Assembly: GCA_015501585.1 (NCBI GenBank)
Contig: JADNRY010000005.1
Coordinates: 682,001 to 746,000 of the forward strand
From: Rhodocollybia butyracea
Lineage: Eukaryota; Basidiomycota; Agaricomycetes; Agaricales; Omphalotaceae
Length of the DNA stretch: 64,000 nucleotides
Direction of reading: 5' to 3'
In this document: positions 46,274 to 57,821 of the stretch, in pieces
Position numbering within the stretch: the stretch's first letter is position 1
Layout of the letters: the number at the start of each line of letters is the position of its first letter
Notes under the pieces: model-generated
What the model was told of the DNA's origin: nothing
What the model saw: the letters and a program-made list of their open reading frames with translations, nothing else
The model's database searches: none
Position numbers and translations under genes: made by a program

Positions 46274-47234
46274 AGGGATGTCTCTTAAAATTAAGCTTGT
46301 TCGAATGAAGGAGTGATTTTGGTTGTACTCGTACCGAACAAGTGACACAGAAGAGCTAGCTAGGTCTAAGTCTCTACCAAACTTACCCTCGGATATAGGT
46401 TGTTTATACTCTGTCGCTTCGATGAATCTCTTCTCGGACCATTTTTCTTGTAGGTTGTCAATGATATGATTTTCGATTCTGTATTTCGTCTAAGTATTCC
46501 ATACGTCCTTATCTAACTCAGAGGCTCTTCTTATCAGTGGGTACCCTTGAAAAGCAATAGTGATTCCGGTAACTTAGCTCTCTTAATAGTCCGAAATACT
46601 CCGATACCATCTAAGATCTTAAGGTCAAAGCGTCGAAAATGGAATTGTTTAGGAAATTCCTTGATCGGCCTCGATTCAAAGCAGCCAACGCCATCAAATC
46701 TCAAGGCCGTCAACAGCTTTCAGAGCAGAAGCTCTAAGTTTGGCTATAAGTCCTCGAAACGGAGAACGCTGTGCTGATGCTTACTATTGGGCCATTAGCA
46801 GTAAGATAATATAACATAGGCTATAGTTGCAGCGGCGCCTACCATTAATACTATCCTACAGGACAGAGGGCAGACTTTGTCAAATGTCAATTGCACTCTA
46901 TCCTACTCTATCATTTTCGGGGGTCAATTTTGTTATCATAGATGGATATCCACAACTTCCGGTTCAGCACTTTGTAATCTAAAGTTTGGGTGAAGTACCA
47001 AGTAATCATTAACTACTTACAGTGGAAATACTGCGCTCCTTTTTGTTGGCAGCTTGAGAGTCTCACACCAGCAAAGAGTCTTAAATCCGCCTTGAATCCA
47101 CCTGAAGGTCAAAGCGTTAGTAAATGTATTGTTCGGGTTTCCGGCTCTGGGTGCTTTCACGTGATTTGCCTCATCTTCCTTTTCTTGTTACTGTTGCTGT
47201 ACAGTGTATACGCAGCCTAAGGCAGCAGTCATTC
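46274..47234. other. intergenic with a coding-like fragment
   Basis: No complete gene is seen. On the minus strand 46534-46698 an open stretch reads FDGVGCFESRPIKEFPKQFH and RRFDLKILDGIGVFRTIKRA before a stop. It has no start and may be gene debris. A + strand frame over the same bases (46547-46777) is basic and Ser-rich and less protein-like. Confidence 0.35.
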
Positions 47235-49148
47235 ATGAGTTTCAATGCTCGCTCTGTTACTTCTGTTGCGCTCCGTTCGCGAGCCGTAATATCCGCCTGC
47301 CAGAGAAGCCCAGTAATTGCTTTAACATCCCGTACCCAGCGCTCTCACAACTCGTCCTTATCAACTTCTCCTGTTTCAGCATCATCTGTAGAGCCCACTA
47401 TAATTAATGGAACTAAATCTGATTCGCCAAAGAAGCATAATTCACTCTATACCGGTGCGCAACCTTCTACAGATCACAAAATAGTTCCAATCTAACTATG
47501 GAAGCTTTAGGACACAAGACCCCATTGGATCACTATCAACACCTGGTAGAAACAGACTCTTTACGAGGAGATGAACATCAAACTCGCATCATACAGAAAT
47601 TACAGGATCTACACGATACCCTTTTGGATTATATCCCTCCGTCTATACCCGAGGCGAGCGCTTCTAACTCCCTAGTGAGCAATTTTGCCTCTTAAAAAAT
47701 CACAGACTTGCTCATCTCCTGCAGCTTTCTCGTATATTCTCTCGGAATGAACCTATTCCCACAAGCCCTCCCGAAAACACCCCAAAGGGCCTCTACCTAT
47801 ATGGAGACGTGGGAACAGGGAAGACTATGCTCATGGATCTATTTTACTCCACCCTGCCCCCACATTCAGCGCAAACGACGTGTGCATTTCCATGCTTTCA
47901 TGATTGATGTCCACAAGCGGTTGCATGCAGCAAAGATCGCGATGGGATACAAAGGTGGCGATCCAATAATACCCGTAGCCAGGGATCTTGCGAGGGAAGC
48001 GTATGTGCTCTGTTTTGATGAATTTCAGGTACGGTTTCTTACATGGTTCGTAGATCGGTACCTCTGACCTTTGTTTAGGTGACTGACATCGCGGACGCAA
48101 TGATTCTGAGAAGACTGCTCGAGAACTTGTTGAATTACGGAGTTGTGGCAGTCATTACCTCGAAGTGAGTGACTTGCGGATGGTCAGTAGTATGTCCACT
48201 GAGATTTCATCTCAAAGCCGACATCCAGATGATTTATACAAGAATGGTATCCAAAGATCAAGCTTCATACCCGCTATTGAACTTTTGAAGGAGCGATTCG
48301 CAGTAACTGACCTCGACTCCGGAACAGGTTTGTCGAGTGCTCGACTGTCACCCAACTCAACTAACTGACTCATCTCAGATTATCGACGTGTACCTAGGGC
48401 CCTTTCGAAAGTTTACTACGATCCTTTAACGCCGTCCAATGAACTAGAAATAGAGAAGATCTTCAAATCCATGACGAGTCATGATTCTGGCGACCCACCG
48501 GTCAAGAATCGTCAGTTGACAATTTGGGGTCGCAAGCTGAATATACCTGACAGCACTAGCAAGGTGGCCAAGTTTAAATTCGATGACTTGTGCGGGAAAC
48601 CTTTAAGTGCAGCGGATTACCTTGAAGTGACAAAAACCTTTGGAACACTTTTTGTTTTGGGAGTTCCGAAGATGGGATTGGATAGTAAAGATAAAGTTAG
48701 TAGGTTGACGATACGATTGTGTCCAGACATTTAAACCTGTTCGTTAGGCCAGGAGGTTTATCACGTTCATCGATGCTTGCTATGAAAGCAAGGTTCGTAG
48801 AGCTGGCCTAAACCTCATACTTTCCATGCTCATTTCTTTTACGATAGACGAAACTCTTTGTCACCTCTGAAGTGCCGGTTTTTCAAGTTTTCTCTGACCA
48901 AGACGAAACTTCGGGAAAGCCTATTTCTGACCATATGCGTGGTATTATGGATGATCTAGTGAGTACCTTCTGCTTTTAACTTTGATCCAGATCTGATAAT
49001 CTCTATATCATAGGGAATCTCACAAGATATCGTGGGCAAGAGTTCTATCTTTTCGGGAGAAGAAGAGATCTTTGCTTTTGCCCGAGCTTGCTCGCGTCTG
49101 GTGCAGATGGGAAGTAAGGAATGGGTCGAGACTGCTGGACAGCATTAG
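47235..49148 (+). CDS. AFG1: Afg1/LACE1-type mitochondrial AAA+ ATPase
   Basis: This is a mitochondrial ATPase that aids degradation of misassembled respiratory-chain subunits. The N-terminus [20 protein letters not shown] is basic and Ser-rich like a presequence. An intron of about 55 nt with donor GTGCGC joins HNSLYT to [20 protein letters not shown]. Walker A reads [19 protein letters not shown]; the family block [14 protein letters not shown] follows. Walker B is [19 protein letters not shown], then [20 protein letters not shown], the sensor-type loop. Later are RRLAGxD-like sequences ([13 protein letters not shown]) and [19 protein letters not shown]. The protein ends [13 protein letters not shown]. 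The motif order and length fit Afg1 (about 500 residues). Confidence 0.92.
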
Positions 49149-49291
49149 GACCATATTACATTGTGTTACCACTCCTACTCAAGCATCTGCTTACTTTTAC
49201 AGCATAAGAGAAGCATTTGGCTGCAGATGTTGTTGATGTTGTCAAAATAATAATACAATTATTGTTCTGTCTTTGTGACTACACAGTCCCA

Positions 49292-49833
49292 TTAGAAACC
49301 CGACAATCCCTTCCCCTTGTTGTCAATGACAGCGCTGCCTCTGGTAGCATTCGTACCAAATGTCTGCGTTGTGATTCCTTCGCCTGGCTGATCCTTGCCC
49401 TTCTTTAAAATTATTTCCACCACATCCACGTCTTTGCTAGAACCAAATTCGTTCTCCAGCTGCTGTTTCGATGGCTTTCCTAGGATCCCTTGGTTGCCTT
49501 GTGTACTGTGGTAAACTTGGAAGGAGTCAACCACATCGGCTAGTGGTATAGTTCTAAGGATATGTAAGCTTTGAAACGACGATCGAAACGAGTATTTACG
49601 TGTCTGTAGACATTGAAAGATAATCAGAAGCGAATCGTCGAATCAGATATCTTCAACGTACCTCCTTCACTCCATTTCTTGTACTGAAAACAGCTTGATC
49701 AGTACGATCTATAGACGATGGCCAAAGATGAGCATACCTCTTCATGGTTCACAAAGACGATGTACTCTTCAGCTTTCTCGCTGAGAGGAGCATCTTTGCG
49801 CTTGTAGATGACTTTTGTGAGTTCATGAGGCAT
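49292..49833 (-). CDS. SBDS N-terminal (FYSH) domain protein, Rtc3-like
   Basis: This is a small stand-alone SBDS-N domain protein like yeast Rtc3 (Yhr087w), connected with RNA metabolism. Exon 1: MPHELTKVIYKRKDAPLSEK and AEEYIVFVNHEE. Exon 2: YKKWSEG. A microexon of only 4 nt (49600-49603, ACAC) then joins to TIPLADVVDSFQVYHSTQGN and QGILGKPSKQQLENEFGSSK. Without the microexon the frame hits a stop within a few codons. With it, the junction gives SEGDTTIPLADVVD, matching the family. The tail is DVVEIILKKGKDQPGEG to KGKGLSGF. Flanking introns are 58 and 47 nt with GT-AG ends. Confidence 0.88.
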
Positions 49834-50211
49834 AGTGGAATGAAAATGAGGTATAAAATGTGACACGCGAGTTGTAGGTTGATTGCTTGGAGTTGAAAGG
49901 CTGAGAATTCGGCTCTTATACTTTTCGCTCCGTAATGACGTAGGGCTTCTACGTCACGCGACGAAACGAGGTCCCACGCCACCGAGTCGGAGCAGGGCAA
50001 CGAAACTTTAGACCGGACTCAGAGGACTCAGGATATCGATAGGCCATAGAGGGCCATAGTTATATCAAACCGAAGCCCTTGTTGCGCATCAGAGCAAGTC
50101 TCGCGTTTCTGTCAAACTCTACTAAGTCGCTGTGTATAGCTAGTACCGTAAGTAGTACATCCTCCAACATGACTACCCACATCTTTCTGGTTGCTCCCAT
50201 GGCTCCACCCA

Positions 50212-50502
50212 ATGAATGACCAACCGGACCACGAATCCCTGTTAGAGTTCGCTGAGTTCGTTGACACGACTCGCACTCATTAATACTCTGATCCGCAAAA
50301 CAATTTCAGAAGGCTGATCGAGGACTCGATGAGCCAGTTTCTGGAGAAATCATGACTGCCCCTCGAGAAGTTTGCCGGCGGGAAGCTCAAATTTAAACTC
50401 CTAAGGAATATCGCGGTGATGTGCGGAATGGAACCATTAGCTCAAGAGTCACTGTGGCTGAGCGGCATTGTACGTCGGGGCTGCATCTCATCAGAAGCTT
50501 GA
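50212..50502 (+). pseudogene. possible pseudogene with two in-frame stops
   Basis: From ATG 50212 one frame reads MNDQPDHESLLEFAEFVDTT, stop (50281), NNFRRLIEDSMSQFLEKS, stop (50353), then LPLEKFAGGKLKFKLLRNIA and VMCGMEPLAQESLWLSGIVR, ending at 50500-50502. All three pieces are in the same frame and look like protein. Alternatively a 50-nt GTTGAC...TTTCAG intron after EFAEF joins to KADRGLDEPVSGEIMTAPRE for a short intact product. I recognise no family. Confidence 0.35.
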
Positions 50503-50902
50503 ACGATTCTCTGCTGTGGACATTCAAAGACAGCTTCAAGCCTATATACAGACTTACTACCAATGAAACTCACTGGGAGTCAGTTTATTCGACATATGTG
50601 TTGTATGCAGTTGACCTCGCCATTTAGACTGACTGGGAACATTTTACCTTAAATCGACTACAATGGCTAAGAGCTGTGAGTGGTTGACCATAGTCTCCTT
50701 GTAGAAACAACTCTCCTAAGTCTACAGGATTACCGAGGATCCTATGAACCAAGTGAATCCCGAATCCCAGTCCTCACAAACCAAGATTCCACATGAACTT
50801 TGGGATAAATTTACAGTGACAATGGTATTTGATACAAACTCTACAATGAAAATGGTCGCACAGATGTAACGGCGAACTGTGACATGAATAAACAATGAAA
50901 AC

Positions 50903-53900
50903 TTATTCGAGCGAACTCTCCTTGTCTAGCGCAGACCAGCGGACAGAATGACGAAATGTCCTCCCCCCATTTCCGGAGAGTTTTCCCAGATTGGCGAGTG
51001 GGACCAAAGATGGCCTGGGGCCAATCACAATATCATCAAGAAATTCCGGCGGGGAAAACTATGCGACATACCGTCCATGAGCACACTGGAATGGAAATGC
51101 CGTTTCGGACAACTGGCAAACTAAGCGCTCGCATTGTTCATTCGTCAACGAGTCGTTGAACATGATCGCACCTAGTCTCGGAATCAGCACCGAGAATGCA
51201 CTATGAGGGAATAGTCGGATCGGAATCTTACCTCTGCAAGCTTTGGAGTTAACCAAGTCGAGGAGCTCTCGAGGGCACCACCGTAGGGCCTTCAACCAAT
51301 CTCCTTCAGCTACTGCTCCATCGGAGGGACTACCTTGATTAATGTCAGGCATATCCCCCTCCAACTGTGCAAGATACCCTTTGATCAGATCCCGCAGTTC
51401 GTTTCCCATTGTCAGCTTTAAAAGGCAAGAGTAAGTGAATTAGCAGGACAAGAAGCCACAGGCTGGCTTTCATACCTTATCTGCTACTACTTCCGGAACG
51501 CACAAGACTGAAACCTGGACATATCTATCACCTTCCTCATCCAATCCGGTGGTACTGGTGTATAACGCCTCAATTTGAGCCAATCCAGAGAAACGTATAC
51601 TCCAGTTTTGGAAGGAGGTTTGAATATCCGGCGAGCAAGCCAACCGTGAGGCTTCATGACGAGTCAGAAGAACAGGTATTGGAGGTGTCAGATGACGCTC
51701 TTCGACTCCTTCTGCCTCTTCACCTGAGCGACTACGCAAGTAGCCGAGGCATAAATCCTTCAAGAAACGTTCCACTCGAATCCGTTCGTCGGCAGCGTGC
51801 TGTCCGAAAATACGATTCCCATATTAGTGCTGTGATCCTCGTGTAGCGTTTATTGGGAGCACTCGCCTGATCGATAAGGACTAGCGTTGAGAAATCGTCA
51901 TTTTGTATTTTCCTCAGATCTCCGTTGTCGAGATCATTGTTGAATACGCACGCAATAAACTTGCGATCTACCTGGCTTATGACTTGCGCTCCACGGATAT
52001 CGCCCTTCGTGAAACGATGATGAAGGTGTCCGTTTGGATCCCCGTCGCCCTGGCTAGATAGGAAAAGCCGGGAGAAATGCTGATGCTGTTGGTATTGCTT
52101 TGGCTGAGGATGAAGCTTGTCAGAGCCGCAGCTGTGCACTCCTAGGGATTCGACAGTAACTTCAGTTATCTTTCTTTCGCTGACGGCATACGAGTCATTT
52201 GTCTAGAAGATTAAATAAACTTGGGAAAGTTGGCGCATCATAGAAGCAGATGTGTACCTCTAAGGCTTCTTGAATCCACTCAGGAGCCGGACCCTTACCT
52301 GTAGTACCGGCTAGAGACAAAGTGCGTCGTTGCCCAAGGCTTTGAGACTTTTGGTTAGTGTCTAATTTTTCAGGGGCAAGGCGGAGTTGTGTCTGTGGGC
52401 GTGAATTTCCAGTATGAGCATCAACTATGAAAGTCTCTCCGGTACTTGGGTCAGTCCAGACTAGCTCATTCGTCCCATGAGACTTTTCCTAATTTACATG
52501 GTGCGAGTGAGCCAGCGTATAAATCTACGGACTTTTCAAAGACCGTACCGCATAAAGGCTGAGAGGTATTGGAGGGAGATTTGCGGTTTCTGCTTCATCA
52601 GATCGGACCTCCGTATGCTTGGATGTATGTTCACAATTGACCCTTTGCCTTTTCCATGGGGATTCCTGAATCTGATATGCATCTCCGCGAGCCGTAAAAC
52701 CGTGTCGGACCAAGAATGATACGACGGATGAAGACAGAAACTCTGTCACGGCAGTTTTGTTCTAGACGAGAGCTTAACAAATGCAGCAATGCTAGAAGAA
52801 CATAAGCGATTCCCACCCGAAAATGAAGTAAAGCTTTCGCAGGTTCCAACAAATTATCGATCTGATGAGGCGGAACAACCAAGTTCAGGACGTAAACAGG
52901 TTTCTTTTCGGCCTTGCGTGGGGAGCGCCGGGTAGCTGGATGAACTGCGTCAGAAACGATGGACAGATGCACAATTGAAAAGTGGAGCTACAAGTGCGCT
53001 GAATTCCCCCAATTTCGTCGAAGGCCTACAAACACCGTCAGGGGGCCCGACAACAGGCTAAAGGTATACTACTGACGTTTTTTGCAAAGGAAGACGCTGT
53101 AAATTTGGTTTCAATGACACGATGGAGCTCTCCCGAAGGCATTGGATGCTGATTGACGTCTGTATACAAGCAGCTAGGTCAAACCACGGTTTGAACGTAT
53201 CTTCAATTGAACACTCGTACATAGGAATTGGTACGTCTAGATGAGCTTTGATCACTTCGGGAATAGGTGGTATAAGCGATAAATTTACCTTGGATAATGC
53301 TCCTTCCAGACTGATGAATCCTTCCAGTCTCATATCACCTGAGGTCAGGTCTATTTCTTCGACATGCTAGCAATCACTCAGCCAAGTGGTTCTAGTAGAT
53401 TCTAGTGGTGGCACATGACACTCACTTCGCATAATGCGCGTCCGTACAAATGTCGAAACGCGCCTAGATTAGATGAAGTCTGGACAAAGTTAGGAACGCC
53501 GGAGTCAATATAGCTTGAATTCGAACTTTTGGTATTTTTAGAATATTGCATTTCGAAGATCCTGCAAGCTTTGCCTCGGTATCTTCGAGAGAGAAAGAGA
53601 CTTCATGATGGATAATGGCCCACGATTCTATCTCTTGACGGATGAGTTCGAAAGTTCGTGAAGGGGATGGATGAGAACGTCGTCGAACAGGAAGCTGTGC
53701 CTCGAGTTAGGTGTGTTTCTAGATAGAAATAAAAGGACACTGACATTGTAGAATGCATCCCGAACACACACTGTCGTGCCCTGGGACTCTCTTCGCCAAC
53801 GCACTGCGGGTCCAGTGTAAAGGATATTTCCATCCTGCAGACCTGTTAGCGAGCACGCGGGTACAAGGCCTAGCGCAAACAAGCCTTTAATATGATCGAC

Positions 53901-54389
53901 CATGTTTCCCGTGAACGTGCTGTCCTTGAAGCTATTTCCAAGCAGCACATGTCTGCAGCGGACGCTAAAGCTGTTTATGGATCAAACAATTCAACTAAGT
54001 TGAAGGAACGCGAAGGAACGCGAAGAAACTAGCCTTCTCCGCGAAATCCAAAAGTGGACAGACAGTCCAAAGTATCAGGTGAATATGCTTTAGATGTTGC
54101 TTCGAATACCAGTCAAATTTCATTTTGCCGACGCACTCTTTGCCGACGTACCATATCTGCCTTCGGTCCCCAGAATATTAATCGAGCCCTTGCTTATTCC
54201 GACGCCATCGTCTCTCACCCAGCAGCTCCATTCTGAGCAATTGACACCAATTTCTATGTGCTTTGCCCCTGCATCCAGCGAATTTTGAAAGAGTTCTGAC
54301 ACAACTTGGGGTAAAGAGGTCAGAATCTGCGTAGAACGGAGCTTTGTGCTGGTAGAAGAACTGAGACGCTGGATGAAAGGCTCATCCAT
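50903..54389 (-). CDS. MLH3: DNA mismatch repair protein Mlh3 (MutL homolog)
   Basis: This is the MutL homolog that pairs with Mlh1 as a meiotic crossover and repair endonuclease. The GHKL ATPase part starts MDEPFIQRLSSSTSTKLRS with QVVSELFQNSLDAGAKHIEI, VRDDGVGISKGSI and STFGFRGE. The next exons give SAADMCCLEIASRT, GTTVCVRDAFYNLPVRRR and HHEVSFSLEDTE. The C-terminal domain has the metal-binding endonuclease motif DQHAADERIRVE, exactly DQHAx2Ex4E, split between DQ and HA by an intron with a GC donor (51800-51866). It ends with the Mlh3-type ACRGAIMFNDSLTNEQCERL and PFQCAHGRPSLVPL. The stop is at 50903. An in-frame ATG at 54401 is an alternative start. The MCC-beta gene is divergent, 120 bases away. 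Confidence 0.92.
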
Positions 54390-54509
54390 TTGAGCCCACA
54401 CATGAAGGAAGAAATTATGAAGTGGAAATCAACTCCGCGGACCGAAATTGATTGCCGAAAGCAATAAGCGCTCAAGTGTAACAAGTTCCGGTCTTTCATC
54501 ACTACTACG

Positions 54510-56682
54510 ATGCTCAAAGTTGGAGCTCACAGACAACTTATACGGCAAATATTTAAGAAAGACGTTTATAAACGCTGCTACCATGCTACAGTACTTCCTT
54601 CACTTGTTTCTGCAACTTCACCCGAATTCGTCGCGAAGAAAGAGGCAATGGATGGCTTAGTGGAAGAATTTGAAGTGAAGACAGCGAAAGCCAGATCAGG
54701 TGGAGGTACAAAGGCCCAAGAAAGGATGAAGAAACAAGGAAAGCTATTGCCCAGAGAACGGTATGCTGCTCAAAGAAAGAGCTTCCGTTAGTGGTGTACT
54801 AATCAAGTTCGTAGACTGGCACTTTTACTGGATCCACATACTCCGTTCCTAGAGCTTTCAGCACTCGCAGCAGAGGATGTGTACTCGGACTATCTACCTG
54901 GTGCAGGGCTTATTACCGGTATAGGCAGGATATCTGGACGCGAATGTATGGTTATAGTCAATGACGCGACGGTCAAGGGTGGATCGTATTATCCTTTAAC
55001 AGTGGGTATTGACCACACTCAATATATCCATTTAAATTCATCTCTCTCCAGGTCAAGAAACAACTACGTGCACAAGAGATCGCCAGAGAGCATGGGTTGC
55101 CTTGTGTTTATATCGGTGAATACCTTTTGCACTGTCCATCCGAGTGGTTTCGTTATCACACTTTTTGAAACAGTCGAATCTGGAGGAGCTGCCTTGCCTC
55201 ACCAAGCGAACGTCTTTCCAGACAAAGAGCATTTCGGAAGGATTTTCTATAATATGGTAAGTTCCATTTGACATATATGTTAGCCATGGAACAAACGCGT
55301 TTATTTCTTCCATAGGCACAAATGTCCGCTCTAGGAATCCCCCAAATATCCTCTATACATGGTATCTCAGTCGCCGGAGGCGCATACGTACCTGCACTTG
55401 CAGATGAAAACGTAATCGTCCAAAACCAGGGACGAATCTTTCTTGCGGGTCCTCCTCTTGTGAAAGCCGCTACTGGGGAGGAGATTGACGATGAGTCTCT
55501 CGGTGGAGGAAGAATGCACGCGACCGAATCTGGTGTGGCGGATGCTCTTGCCGAGATGATAATGAGGCTATCACGCGAGTGAGAGGGATCATTGGAAATT
55601 TAGGTCAAGCAGGATATGGTACCACTCCTCCGGAATTCCAAGCGGAAGATCCTGTTTATTCTGCAAAGGAGTTGCATGGGATTGTTGGAACGGATGTACG
55701 ACAACCGTTCGACATGCGAGATGTGATTTCGCGGGTAGTAGATGGGAGCCGGTTCAGAGAGTTCAAGAAAGATTACGGTTCAAGTATTGTCACAGTATGA
55801 TCTTCCATTTCCTCGATCTAAACCTGATCTCACTAACTATTTATTAGGGATTTGCTCACATACACGGTTACCCTGTAGGTATTATAGGCAACAACGGCAT
55901 TCTCTTCTCGCCTTCCGCTCTCAAAGCAACTCAATTCATTCTACTGTGCTCCCAAAGGCAAATACCGCTTTTGTTCATGGTCAATGTTGCTGGATATATG
56001 GTTGGCAGTAAGGCAGAGAAAGGAGGGATAGCCAAGGACGGTGCGTCCAATCCGAGTGCGGTCTTGGTACTCATCAATTCAAATACATTTTCAGGCGCAA
56101 AGATGGTCCGGGCGGTAGCATGTGCAGACGTACCCAAGTTAACAGTCATTGTAGGCGGCAGTTTTGGGGCTGGAAATTATGGCAAGTGCCAGTTTTGACC
56201 TGCTCGTACTTGCTTTTGCTGATACTGGATTATGGCAGGTATGGCAGGACGTGCCGTAAGTACCATTGCGCATTGACCTGGGAGGCACATATGACATCTT
56301 TGCATAGTATTCACCGAGATTCTTATGGATGTGGCCGGTAAGCTAACCTAAAATAGGATCCAAAGAGGGTCAAACTAACATGATACAGAACGCAAAAATC
56401 GGTGTCATGGGCTCTGGTCAACTTTCACAGGTAATGACCTCTGTGTCGAAAGATCCCAGCCAGCACGCGAGTTTGAAATCGGAAATCGAGAATCAGTCGA
56501 CTGCCCTTTACTCTACAGCGAGAATTTGGGACGACGGAATCATACGCCCTACTGATACGCGAGATGTCGTTGGACTGGGATTAGCGCTTGCTTCGAGAAA
56601 GCCTTCGTTTGGGGCCGCACGAGCTGGGCGATCAACCACCTGGGATGGCACTGGGACAGGCTTCGGAGTATTCAGGATGTGA
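54510..56682 (+). CDS. methylcrotonoyl-CoA carboxylase beta subunit
   Basis: This is the carboxyltransferase subunit of mitochondrial 3-methylcrotonyl-CoA carboxylase, a step in leucine breakdown. The N-terminus [20 protein letters not shown] is basic and presequence-like. Typical blocks follow: [117 protein letters not shown] and [20 protein letters not shown]. The acyl-CoA half includes [60 protein letters not shown] and [20 protein letters not shown]. Six or more short introns are removed. Length and motif order match MCCC2. Confidence 0.95.
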
Positions 56683-57557
56683 AAGAATCGAAGGACTTCG
56701 CATGTATATCAATCAAGGGTCGAAGACCGTTAGAACTTGGATCCGAAATGTACTTATGTCTGTATGATGCTTGGAAATAGGCCTTCCCCTGGCTTCGGCC
56801 CCTAATACCTATGCCAGTTCGTGAAAGTCACAACCATCTGGCTATTAATAGTATTATCGCTCTGTAACTCTGGGATTTTGCAGAATGGAAGTAATCATCA
56901 TGTGACGACCGCGCCTCTTATCCTAATGTGGCAGTTCCATTGGCGAACTGCTTCTACTCGGAGGGATTGTAATTACCATCAGTACAGGATGGCGTAGTTA
57001 TCCTTTCAGAAGAGACTCCTTTGGTGAGGGACAATTGATACCATGATTCTATAAAGATCAAAACACTGTCTAAGAAGGGAAGGAGCTGTAAACCCCCCAT
57101 GACGAGGAGATGCTCAGTGAAAGCCTAAGACTCGGAGTAGTGAGCTCGTGCCAAAGTCGCGACACAGTCGATTATATCTACAAGCTTTGTACAAGCTTCG
57201 AGTATGATGGACTCTAGTATACTCTCTCTTGCGTAAGTATTGCCTCAAGTACATTAATTATTGGGTTATGACGGAAACGAAGAGAATAAATTCCAACAGC
57301 TCTTCAGAGAATGCTATCAGTGTACAATTTGAAGATGCCTGAAGGAGCCAAGAAGGAGCTTTCGAGCCAATAATCGGCAAATACAAGCAGCTTTTCGCAT
57401 GGCCTTCCATCAGAGCTTGAGTAGGCTAAGATAGGCTAAGGAAGGCTAAGAACTCCAGAACTTATGTATTATGTATTCGAATTTGATTGAGGATACCCGA
57501 AACTCCCACGAACTTGATCCCATCACTCTTGCTTCATTCTGCACACTGAAACTTTAG
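56683..57557. other. intergenic, no gene seen
   Basis: This lies between two co-oriented genes, with mixed AT-rich sequence. It has a short phased repeat near its 3' end, listed separately. No coding stretch or RNA gene is supported. Confidence 0.5.
57423..57450 (+). repeat. AGGCTAAG triplet repeat
   Basis: Three copies of AGGCTAAG start at 57423, 57433 and 57443, exactly 10 bases apart, about one helical turn. They lie 350 bases upstream of the ArfGAP start, so they may be a phased protein-binding array or a chance expansion. Confidence 0.6.
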
Positions 57558-57821
57558 TTGAAACTCGCTCAGTTGGCCCCTTCCCCAGATCCTTCACGCT
57601 GGAACATTCAGCAGTCAATCTTTCCTTCTTCTTTACCTTTCTTTCTTAAACGACTCAGATTTACTGCAAATCCCTCGAAAATCACTTCTATCAGCACAAG
57701 CACAGCACGTAGTACGCACCGTAAACATTACACGTCACCCAACTTAAAAGAAGAAATAGAACTAGAAAAAAGAATATCTAGTACATTGCTGGAACTAGAA
57801 TGGACCATAAAAAGATCTTGA
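57558..57821 (+). other. upstream ORF overlapping the ArfGAP start
   Basis: An 87-codon frame starts at 57558 in the presumed leader and stops at 57821, overlapping the ArfGAP ATG at 57800 in another frame. It is Ser/Pro-rich and not conserved-looking. If transcription starts upstream of it, it could lower ArfGAP translation. Confidence 0.35.
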
